From JBBRBB01 sp038206235 (GTDB lineage Bacteria > Bacteroidota > Bacteroidia > Chitinophagales > Chitinophagaceae): a DNA stretch of 64,000 nucleotides. The DNA lies in the NCBI GenBank assembly GCA_038206235.1, contig JBBRBB010000001.1, forward strand, positions 186,001 to 250,000. The letters run 5' to 3'. Below, in pieces: positions 9,382 to 17,180 of this stretch. Every line of letters starts with the position of its first letter. The first letter of the stretch is position 1. Both the position numbers and the translations under genes were made by a program. The notes below the pieces were generated by a model, which had not been told where the DNA came from, did no database searches, and worked only from the letters and a program-made list of their open reading frames with translations.

Positions 9382-10308
9382 CTACAGATACCCCAGTTTT
9401 TCCATACTTTCCTTTGCATATTTCAGAAAATCCTGCTGAGCTTCTAACGGCATTCTTTTAATCTGATTTTCATTAATCTCCGCATTTACAAAATCAAAAA
9501 AATTATCCATATCAATCCAATATTTGCTCCCTTCTTTTAAGGTGGTTTCATGCTTTCCTTCAGAAGTAACAAATTTTTTTGCTTTTAACCGCACACTTAT
9601 TTTATTCCTATAACTTAAGCCCGCCTTATCATATAATTTGCACACAAACTCTTTTGGATGTGCAAGCAAATCCTCAAATTTGAGAAGATGAAAATTCGGG
9701 TATCTCGCCTCGTACTCTATAAATTTTGAAACAATCTTATTGTACATAATTCCAAATTTTCCTGCATCTTTAAATGTGTTGCGGCGAAGACGGCTTTCGC
9801 ATAATGCTAATCCATTTCGCACAAGGCCAAAGTGAACACTATCAGGATACATTTCAATTAATGCCGGTATAAGAAAAATTAAGCCGTTAACATGCTTCGC
9901 CGCAATGCGTGTTTGCTCTAACTCTTCCAGTGTGTATATTTCGTCCTTTGTTTTATATTTATTAAAAGGATGGTGAAGATTTTTTAATTTCCATGTGTAT
10001 AATAACTTATCCAGGTAGTTCCTGGCAAATTTATTCAACCCGCGTTCATTATAATTGTTAGCATGAAACAATCCATAGTTCAACATCCAAAACCCCTTTT
10101 CCTTCTTAAGCCGGGGCAGCAGATAGCCTCCGCGCAGAGAAAGCCAAACATTAATAACTCCTTTCCATCTGCCGGCTTTTGTCCAAATAATTTTATCTGT
10201 TTCCGCAATTGGAGCACAAGCATCCGGATGGCTTTGCAGAATTTCCCACACAATATTGCTGCCGCCGCGGGCAAATGAATTTAGAAAAACAGGTTTATGA
10301 TTAAGCAT
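9382..10308 (-). CDS. Sulfotransferase-like protein
   Basis: 308 aa. The N-terminal loop VFLNSFARGGSNIVWEILQS (residues 7-26) followed by HPDACAPIAETD fits a PAPS 5'-PSB loop, although GGS replaces the usual GT/ST pair. The second site is HFGLVRNGLALCESRLRRN near residue 160, where the Arg-Asn pair resembles 3'-phosphate binding. LLKFEDLLAHPKEF near 210 is a common sulfotransferase tail motif (YEDL...P). It is more divergent than the other five family members of the locus. It sits 11 bp from the upstream GT gene. Confidence 0.74.
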   Translation of the reverse strand: MLNHKPVFLNSFARGGSNIVWEILQSHPDACAPIAETDKIIWTKAGRWKGVINVWLSLRGGYLLPRLKKEKGFWMLNYGLFHANNYNERGLNKFARNYLDKLLYTWKLKNLHHPFNKYKTKDEIYTLEELEQTRIAAKHVNGLIFLIPALIEMYPDSVHFGLVRNGLALCESRLRRNTFKDAGKFGIMYNKIVSKFIEYEARYPNFHLLKFEDLLAHPKEFVCKLYDKAGLSYRNKISVRLKAKKFVTSEGKHETTLKEGSKYWIDMDNFFDFVNAEINENQIKRMPLEAQQDFLKYAKESMEKLGYL

Positions 10309-10319
10309 TCTAGTATTTT

Positions 10320-11186
10320 TCAGGAAAATAATTTTTTAATTCTTTTCGCCATGCTTACATAGCGGAGAGAATATCTTGGATAGTCTCTTAGTAATGCAAA
10401 AAAAACATATATGCTTCGCCTTTTTCTTTTAGAAATTGAAAACACATTTTCAACTGAATTTTTAAAATAAGAAATCGCTTCTAAATCGTTGTAAGAAACA
10501 TTTTCTTTTGTGAGCTTATTTTTAATGACCGCATACACTCCTTCCAAAACATAAATCTGCTGTAAATGCCCGCTCTTTAAACTTAAAAAGAAAATTCTCA
10601 TTAAAGTGCTGTAATGCTTTAATCCCATTCTGTATCGTGTTGCTTGTGCATTACGCATGTTATATCCGGCATCTACTTTTATGGCCTTATGCATTCCGTA
10701 ATGAAAGGCCTGAAAGGGAGAAGGATTGGGGCAATGATGAACGCCGGCATTCTGCTTTAATTTTAAATGCATTTTTTTTCTATCGCTAATTGGGCTTGCA
10801 TCTGTATAAATATTTTCATTGGGGTCTCTATCCCACTTAAAAGTATTTCTGAAGCTATGAATGCCATTAATTAATTTTTCAGAAAAATGGTCGTACACAG
10901 GAAAGCTAACCATCATTAATTCCGGGTGATCATTAAAAATTTCACCTATGGTATAAAAAAATAAATCGTTCTTTAATACCATGTCTGCATCTACTTTTAC
11001 AAAGAAATCATGATATGCATTTTCTTTCATGAACGTATCATACAATTTATCATGAGCTTGCCTGTTAGGTAAATCATGAATAACAAAATAGGTAACGTGA
11101 ACTTGTTTTTGTGACTGAACAGATTGAATGCAACTCTCAAATTCATTCTCAATTGTATGCATGACTCCTGCAAGTACTTTCTTCAT
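10320..11186 (-). CDS. GT-A-type glycosyltransferase-like protein
   Basis: 288 aa. The N-terminus MKKVLAGVMHTIENEFESC and the following strand/helix pattern match a GT-A fold. A DxD-type motif is present in FFVKVDADMVLKND near residues 61-74. The rest (GVHHCPNPSPFQAFHYGMHK) suggests an acceptor domain with conserved His/Cys. No membrane segment was seen. It probably transfers a sugar in the same pathway; a close family could not be named from sequence alone. Confidence 0.62.
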   Translation of the reverse strand: MKKVLAGVMHTIENEFESCIQSVQSQKQVHVTYFVIHDLPNRQAHDKLYDTFMKENAYHDFFVKVDADMVLKNDLFFYTIGEIFNDHPELMMVSFPVYDHFSEKLINGIHSFRNTFKWDRDPNENIYTDASPISDRKKMHLKLKQNAGVHHCPNPSPFQAFHYGMHKAIKVDAGYNMRNAQATRYRMGLKHYSTLMRIFFLSLKSGHLQQIYVLEGVYAVIKNKLTKENVSYNDLEAISYFKNSVENVFSISKRKRRSIYVFFALLRDYPRYSLRYVSMAKRIKKLFS

Positions 11187-11252
11187 TTCATCAATTTATT
11201 GTAAATAACCTTTGGTATTATCGGGATAACTATTGGATAAGTAAATAAAACA

Positions 11253-12089
11253 TCAGCTTTTATCAAACCTATATCTTAAAAGTTTTTCTTCTAACATTCT
11301 TGCTTTATGCAATACTGATTTATCCTTAATAAATTTTTCTATGCTCTTCGGAGAATTAATAAGGGCTTCGTTGTAAATAGCTTTGAAATCATAATAATTC
11401 AAATCAAAAAGCCATCTGTTTTTTAAAAAAGCATATACTCTATCCGCTTTATCAATGAGCATCTGATAGTTTATAAGTATATAGTTATCTTGTTTAATCT
11501 TCTCAATATGTTTCAATATTTCTTCATTATAGTTTATCCATACTTCTGTATAAAAAGTTGCAAATCTTTTATAAAACAAATGGATAATTTGTTGCCTGAA
11601 TAGTTTCAAAATTTTTTTTGAAACCGTATTTAATCTTGAGAAATTCTTTTTTTCGTATTTTTTATAAGCTCTGTTCACTAAAGAATTCACTACGGTATCA
11701 CAATCTCGTATGATAATAATATATTTCGCATTATTTAAAAGTTCACGATAATGATCCAAAAAAAGGCAGGTTCTTGGATCCTTCCATCCCCACTGTGCAT
11801 GTAATTTGTTCTTTACTTCGAGATTAGCCCGGATTTTCTCTTTTTGTTCATCACTAATATTTCCTGAAATCTTTGCAGTAATAAGCCCTATTCGGGAAAG
11901 ATTGCCGGATCGCAAAATATCTTCATGTATCTGCAAAAAATCTTTATCTTCAAAATGACCCTCTGCGTTTCCCATCCCTGGCCCTAAAAGATCATCACCA
12001 ATATTTAATCCGCATTTATAAAGCCATTGAGTTATTAAAGATGTTCCTGACCGATGCATGCCTAAAATAACTAAAACCTGATTCTTCAT
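11253..12089 (-). CDS. Sulfotransferase family protein
   Basis: 278 aa from the ATG at 12089, chosen because the sequence then begins MKNQVLVILGMHRSGTSL, directly with the strand that precedes the 5'-PSB loop; an upstream start at 12131 would add 14 unrelated residues. GMHRSGTSLITQWLYKCG is diagnostic, as is the GNAEGHFEDKDFLQIHEDIL that follows. The 3' site is YIIIIRDCDTVVNSLVNRAY near residue 125. Bacterial relatives occur in polysaccharide and glycolipid loci. It is the first of the six sulfotransferase genes in transcription order. Confidence 0.84.
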   Translation of the reverse strand: MKNQVLVILGMHRSGTSLITQWLYKCGLNIGDDLLGPGMGNAEGHFEDKDFLQIHEDILRSGNLSRIGLITAKISGNISDEQKEKIRANLEVKNKLHAQWGWKDPRTCLFLDHYRELLNNAKYIIIIRDCDTVVNSLVNRAYKKYEKKNFSRLNTVSKKILKLFRQQIIHLFYKRFATFYTEVWINYNEEILKHIEKIKQDNYILINYQMLIDKADRVYAFLKNRWLFDLNYYDFKAIYNEALINSPKSIEKFIKDKSVLHKARMLEEKLLRYRFDKS

Positions 12090-12197
12090 AGTAATATTCC
12101 AATTAAGTAAGATAAAAGATTGACCAGACAATATTTGCTATAATATTCCGGTGCAAAGAAAGCAATTTAATTGCGGGGGTTTAATAAAAAATAGAAG

Positions 12198-13130
12198 CTA
12201 CTTATTTTTTTTTGTTAATGCACGTAAAGAATTAATTATTCTTTTATGCCCTGTTAAAAAAGCTGTTCCTCTGTCTTTTGCCTTACAATTTAACCGGATG
12301 CTTTTTAGATAAGACAGCAAAATTTTTTTTAAAGAATATGAATGCTGAATGTATGAAGAAGTTACTCCATAATATCGAACTGATAAATAATGGTTGATTA
12401 TTCTTCTATATGCTGGATTTATCACTGCTAAAAGATTCTCCAATGTATTAATCCCGTGTTTTTGCCTATTTATGAGGGATTGAGTACTCCAAATGCCACC
12501 ATCATGAATTCTATACATTGATGGTTTAATGTCGTCGATGTACTTTGCATCTCCATGCTGTGCTATTAAAGCGAATAAAAATGTATCTGCGTTTATAACT
12601 TTATAAAACTCTCTTGGGAATTCCTTAATAAGATCCTTGCGAAACATAACCGTTGCTGTAGGAATTTTGCCTAAAAAAATATCTTTGAAAGTTCTGTCTA
12701 TTTTTTTCTTTGGGCCCAGGTATGATTCTGATAATATTTTACCCTGTGAATCTATGGTCTTTGTATTATGAAATGCCATGGAATATCCTGGATTGTTTTC
12801 TAAAAAATTTGCCTGCTTTTGCAATTTGTAAAAATCTGTCCAGTAATCATCAGCTTCACACATCGCAATGTATTCTCCCGTACATTGTAAAAACGCATCC
12901 ATCCAGTTTCTATTTACGCCAACATTTTGTTTTCGCAAAATTGCGTTGATCTTTTCAGGGTAACGATTTACATATTCTTGTATTATCTGTTGGTTGTTAT
13001 CGGTTGATGCATCATCTGCAATCACTATTTCAAAAGGAAAATTTGTTACCTGTGCTAAAAAACTATCTAATGCATCTCTTATATAGGGTGCATGATTGTA
13101 CGTAATGCATAAAATGGAAACTTTTACCAT
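12198..13130 (-). CDS. Glycosyltransferase family 2
   Basis: 310-aa GT-A enzyme. VSILCITYNHAPYIRDALDS at the N-terminus, IVIADDASTDNNQ near residue 37 and the DXD-region AMCEADDYWTD near residue 93 are all canonical GT2 features. The C-terminal 100 residues are basic and lack clear membrane spans. The gene begins 3 bp after the GNAT gene stop, so the two are co-transcribed. Confidence 0.88.
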   Translation of the reverse strand: MVKVSILCITYNHAPYIRDALDSFLAQVTNFPFEIVIADDASTDNNQQIIQEYVNRYPEKINAILRKQNVGVNRNWMDAFLQCTGEYIAMCEADDYWTDFYKLQKQANFLENNPGYSMAFHNTKTIDSQGKILSESYLGPKKKIDRTFKDIFLGKIPTATVMFRKDLIKEFPREFYKVINADTFLFALIAQHGDAKYIDDIKPSMYRIHDGGIWSTQSLINRQKHGINTLENLLAVINPAYRRIINHYLSVRYYGVTSSYIQHSYSLKKILLSYLKSIRLNCKAKDRGTAFLTGHKRIINSLRALTKKNK

Positions 13131-13133
13131 AGC

Positions 13134-13583
13134 TTAAATTATTTTTCGCATGATGAGGCTTTCATTTTTATCTTCATGAACAATAAATCCATGATGCGTG
13201 TAAAAATTAATGGCCTGGTGATTATTTTTAGTAACCTCAAGGTCGAGAAAGCTCATGTTGTTTTGATGTAATTGATTCATCATTTCGAACAGAAGCCTGC
13301 CGGCAATACCTTTTCCTCTGTAATCTTTTTTTACATGTATTAATGTAATGAATGCTGTTGCTGTATTTGCATTCATGTAAAAGGCACATAAGCCAGGCAA
13401 ATCATTAACAGATTCTGCGGTTACAAAAAATGCATGCTCAAACAATTTTAAGGCATACTTGCTAAGTGTAACTTTTTGAGAAAGCGGAGGAGAAAAATCT
13501 GTGTCAATATCTTTAAGATAGTTTAATATAGCATCAGCCTGTAATATTTTTTTCCCTATGTTGTATGTAATAATATCACTCAT
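13134..13583 (-). CDS. GNAT family N-acetyltransferase
   Basis: 149 aa from the ATG at 13583; the upstream alternative at 13607 is a TTG. The acetyl-CoA site is VKKDYRGKGIAGRLLFEM near residues 85-102 (R/Q-x-x-G-x-G/A pattern), followed by LDLEVTKNNHQAINFYTHHG, the standard GNAT beta5-alpha4 signature. Given the DegT-type aminotransferase upstream, it may acetylate an amino sugar made for the repeat unit, as FdtC- or WbdR-like steps do. That role is inference; a general small-molecule GNAT is the alternative. Confidence 0.8.
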   Translation of the reverse strand: MSDIITYNIGKKILQADAILNYLKDIDTDFSPPLSQKVTLSKYALKLFEHAFFVTAESVNDLPGLCAFYMNANTATAFITLIHVKKDYRGKGIAGRLLFEMMNQLHQNNMSFLDLEVTKNNHQAINFYTHHGFIVHEDKNESLIMRKII

Positions 13584-14037
13584 CAAAAACAATTCATAAT
13601 TATTCAAAGATTCTTTACTTCATCTTTGAGTTAAAAACACTAATACATCTATTATAGGGAACCGGGGAATAAAAGTTGTAATGTGATTGTTTGAATATTT
13701 TGTTTTAATGCAATTCAAATCCTTTCAGCATCTGCAAAACAGTTGAGCGGTCATTAAACATTAATACATCAATTATTGATAGCCAAGGTACAAATTCTTC
13801 ATTAAACTGCTTGTACCAACTGAAAATATCCGATATAAGGAAAAATATAAGGCTGCATTATGGCTAATTTCATATCCTATCTCTTGTATTATTAATATAA
13901 TTTAAACTCTAGTGTCTTTACTAAATGAAACCCTTGCTGGTATTGACCTCCCAACCCCCACTGCCCGTCCCTGCCGGCACGGGCGGGCAAAGGAGAGGGG
14001 CTTTAGAACCATTACCAATAAAATGTAACTGCGTTTT
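13584..14037. other. 454-bp intergenic region
   Basis: AT-rich spacer between the aminotransferase and GNAT genes. No ORF, tRNA or gene remnant was recognised. It carries one GC-rich inverted repeat at 13963-13984 and nothing else supportable. A promoter for the downstream GNAT-to-sulfotransferase block could lie here, but no clear TTG-N19-TAnnTTTG pair was found. Confidence 0.5.
13963..13984. repeat. GC-rich inverted repeat
   Basis: GCCCGT and ACGGGC arms flank a 10-nt loop with central GCCGGC. The surrounding 50 bp (13949-14000) are strongly GC-rich within a very AT-rich spacer. This looks like a dispersed REP-type repeat unit. Confidence 0.55.
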
Positions 14038-15123
14038 TTAACCTTCATAGTTTTGTACCCGTAATAATAACCTGCAGATCATATCAATTTCTTCAAAAGT
14101 GAGTGAATGGTACAAAGGCAGGCAAAGAACTCTCTTTGATATATCTTCACTCACCGGTACACTTTGTACATCTACATACGGCAACTTATTTAAAGATGGA
14201 TAAAAATACCTTCGTGTGAAAATATTTGAAAGCTCTGTTATTTTAAGAGAGCGCAATAGCTGATCTTCAGTTTCAAAAATTACAGGAAAATAGGCGTAAT
14301 TATAATCTAACTCTTTTGGTATGCAGGGATAGCTTATTTTCAAATACTGAAGCTTTTCTTTATAGTGCTGACTTAAAACTTTTCTTTTGCTGATAATATC
14401 TTTTACATGCTTAAGATTTACAAGCCCCATTGCCGCATGAAACTCTGAATTTTTGCCATTGATGCCTAACTCACTAAATTTTTCAGGCCCATCATGACCA
14501 AAATTGCGCATATACGCCATCGTTTTTAAAAGCGCCGGATCTTTGGTAAATGCGGCTCCCCCTTCAACAGTATGAAAAAGCTTGGTTGCATGAAAGCTGG
14601 TTGTTGAAATATCGCCATATTCAAAAACAGACCTTTCATTTATTGTAACCCCAAAAGCATGGGCGCCATCATAAATTACTTTAAGGTTATGTTTTTTTGC
14701 TATTTTGGCTATGGCTTCTACATCGCAAGGGTTGCCATACACATGGGTAGCGAGAATGGCAGAAGTTCTTTCTGTAATTGCCTCTTCAATTTTAGATGCA
14801 TCAATATTCAAAGTTTGTGGGTGTATATCAACAAAAACCGGAATGCATCCTTCCCACACAATACTGCTTGTTGTAGCAACATAAGAAAAGGGGGTGGTAA
14901 TTATCTCGCCTTTAAGTTCAAGAGTTTTTATAGCAATTTGCAGTGCAATAGTTCCATTACATAGAAACAATAAATGGTTTAATTTAAGATGTTCTTTAAG
15001 CTTTAATTCCAGCTCATTCACTAAGGGCCCGTTATTAGTGAGCCAATTTCTTTCCCAAATATTTTTTATATATTTTTCATATTCCTCTCTTGGGGGTAAA
15101 AAAGGTTTTGTTACCGGAATCAT
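14038..15123 (-). CDS. DegT/DnrJ/EryC1/StrS family PLP aminotransferase
   Basis: 361-aa sugar aminotransferase; it converts a nucleotide-linked keto-sugar to an amino sugar with glutamate as usual donor. The PLP lysine is Lys181 in SFHATKLFHTVEGG, and the cofactor Asp is in VIYDGAHAFGV near residue 150. LCNGTIALQIAI near residue 54 binds the phosphate. This lineage resembles FdtB/QdtB-like and DesV-like enzymes, but the 3- versus 4-amino product cannot be told. No 4,6-dehydratase is in the window, so the keto-sugar must come from elsewhere. With the GNAT gene it suggests an N-acylated amino-deoxy sugar. Confidence 0.88.
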   Translation of the reverse strand: MIPVTKPFLPPREEYEKYIKNIWERNWLTNNGPLVNELELKLKEHLKLNHLLFLCNGTIALQIAIKTLELKGEIITTPFSYVATTSSIVWEGCIPVFVDIHPQTLNIDASKIEEAITERTSAILATHVYGNPCDVEAIAKIAKKHNLKVIYDGAHAFGVTINERSVFEYGDISTTSFHATKLFHTVEGGAAFTKDPALLKTMAYMRNFGHDGPEKFSELGINGKNSEFHAAMGLVNLKHVKDIISKRKVLSQHYKEKLQYLKISYPCIPKELDYNYAYFPVIFETEDQLLRSLKITELSNIFTRRYFYPSLNKLPYVDVQSVPVSEDISKRVLCLPLYHSLTFEEIDMICRLLLRVQNYEG

Positions 15124-15271
15124 TTATGTTAATTTATTTTTCACAAGAAAAGGAATTATCATTTTTTTTGAAGGTTAACCTATATGCAGATTCTTAATGA
15201 AGATGAGCAGTTACCGGTTTTACTTTCAACAACTCGTATCAAAATATTTTATCTGCTTTCTTCCCGTCAAT

Positions 15272-17062
15272 TTAAAATTCCTGCAACATTACCATCCGCT
15301 TAAACTTTTCAGAGCTCTCTATCATTTTACCAAAGTTTCCAGAAGCAGAAATTTTCCCTTTTTCCAGCAGGTAAATTATATCTACATTTTTAATGGTAGA
15401 TAAACGGTGGGCTATAATAATCATAGTATAATTGTCATGCAGTTTTTCTATATTTTCCTGTATCATTTTTTCTGTCTCAGAATCGAGAGAAGAAGTTGCT
15501 TCATCTAATATTAATATTTCTGCATTTTTATATAATTCTCTTGCAATGGAGATTCGTTGCTTTTGCCCGCCTGATATTAGCATACCATTATCTCCAAGCG
15601 TGGTGAGCTCTTTTTCCGGCTGCAATTTTATGAATCTATCAAGTAACGCCAATTCAATGACGTTCCAAAAATGCCTTTTATTTTCTGAAGTAGGCTCTGC
15701 CCAAAAAGTTATGTTATTAAATATCGTATCATTGAATATAACCGACTCCTGTGATATATATCCTATTTTATTTCTATAGCTGTTCATATTATATTGCTGA
15801 ATAGAGACACCATCTGCAAGAACTTCTCCTTTATCTGTTTGAATAAGACCTGTTATCATATTGGCAAGTGTAGTTTTCCCCGATCCGCTCTCACCCACTA
15901 TTGCTATTGTTTGATTTTTGGGAATTTTAATATCAATACCATCAAATACTTTATGCCTGTCATAAGAAAATACGGCATTTTTAATATGCAGCTCCCTGCG
16001 TAAAGTTTGAAATAGAGCCGATTCTTCTTTCTCCCGCATTGTTAACATGCTCTGAGACAAATCTCCTATTGCCTGCATGGCGCCAATATTACTAACAAAG
16101 CCCTGCCAGTTATTTTGTACCAGCATAAGAAAACTTAGCGCCCGGTAAAAAAGCAATAAGCTTAATAAAATAGAGCTTATGCCAGCACCCATTACACTTA
16201 ACTGAAGTTTTATTACCAATACAACAATAATAATGATACTTGGCTCTTTTAAACTCATGCCGATAGAATTATAAAATCCTATTTTCTTATTCAACGCTTC
16301 AGTTTCTTTTATAACCTGTTTTAATTTTTTTGAATAAGTGCTGAAGTAATTGGTAGATTTTAAATATTTAAAATGATGAACAGCCTGTATAAGAAAGCCA
16401 TTGAATTTATTCCCCTTCCGGGATAAATCCATGGAAGCCTTTTTCGTGGCTATATAAATTCTGCGGTAAAAGAAGTTAGAGATTGCTGCGCCAGCCGCCA
16501 CCAAAATAGCAAACTGATAATCGGCCAAAAAAGCTAAAGCGATATAGGTTAAAAGTATTACGACTGCCTGAGCAGCATTAAAATAAAAGTTCATACCCTG
16601 AAACAGGCGCTGCATTTCTGTTGTGAGAATATTTTGTATTTTACCCGCATTTAATTGTAAAAATCCTTTGTAACTCAATTCCTGTAATTGATCAACGAGA
16701 CTTAAGCGGAGTCTTTTAAGAAAACGATGTCTAAGATTCACTTGGTAATTAAGCTGCAAGAATTTGATCACTCCCTTCATCAAAAATAAAATGACTAATA
16801 TTAGTAAAACAGTATTGATATTTAATTGAAAGCCCCAACTTTGAATTACATCAGTTAAGTAGTGAAGCTGGCCCATGGAGTGCTTTTCATCAGCAGCATT
16901 GTCGCCCACAGCTTGGAACAATGGCATAAACATGGCAAGACCCATCCCATCCAGCAAACTAACAATGATGCATAAAAAGAAATTAATAAATAATTTATAG
17001 CCAGTTCCACTATAATAAAACCGGAAGTAACCCCAAAAGTTATTTTTGAAACCTATTTTCAT
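15272..17062 (-). CDS. ABC transporter, fused permease/ATPase (MsbA/PglK-like)
   Basis: 596-aa half-transporter. Six TM helices occupy about residues 20-330, followed by a complete nucleotide-binding domain: Walker A GESGSGKTTLAN near 390, signature ISGGQKQRISIAREL near 495, Walker B ILILDEATSSLD and the H-loop IIIAHRLSTI. No Wzx-type flippase is visible in the locus, so this protein is the best candidate to flip the lipid-linked repeat unit, as PglK does in N-glycan loci (inference). It could instead export lipid or an unrelated substrate. It lies between the Wzc-like kinase and the aminotransferase. Confidence 0.87.
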   Translation of the reverse strand: MKIGFKNNFWGYFRFYYSGTGYKLFINFFLCIIVSLLDGMGLAMFMPLFQAVGDNAADEKHSMGQLHYLTDVIQSWGFQLNINTVLLILVILFLMKGVIKFLQLNYQVNLRHRFLKRLRLSLVDQLQELSYKGFLQLNAGKIQNILTTEMQRLFQGMNFYFNAAQAVVILLTYIALAFLADYQFAILVAAGAAISNFFYRRIYIATKKASMDLSRKGNKFNGFLIQAVHHFKYLKSTNYFSTYSKKLKQVIKETEALNKKIGFYNSIGMSLKEPSIIIIVVLVIKLQLSVMGAGISSILLSLLLFYRALSFLMLVQNNWQGFVSNIGAMQAIGDLSQSMLTMREKEESALFQTLRRELHIKNAVFSYDRHKVFDGIDIKIPKNQTIAIVGESGSGKTTLANMITGLIQTDKGEVLADGVSIQQYNMNSYRNKIGYISQESVIFNDTIFNNITFWAEPTSENKRHFWNVIELALLDRFIKLQPEKELTTLGDNGMLISGGQKQRISIARELYKNAEILILDEATSSLDSETEKMIQENIEKLHDNYTMIIIAHRLSTIKNVDIIYLLEKGKISASGNFGKMIESSEKFKRMVMLQEF

Positions 17063-17180
17063 CAGCAGAGTAATTTATTTATCACCGCTATTTAATTAAA
17101 ATTAATGAGGGTTTATTTTTTTATAAAATCAAAACTAAAATGCAACTATTATTTAAACATGTATTTGCACTATTTGCCAA

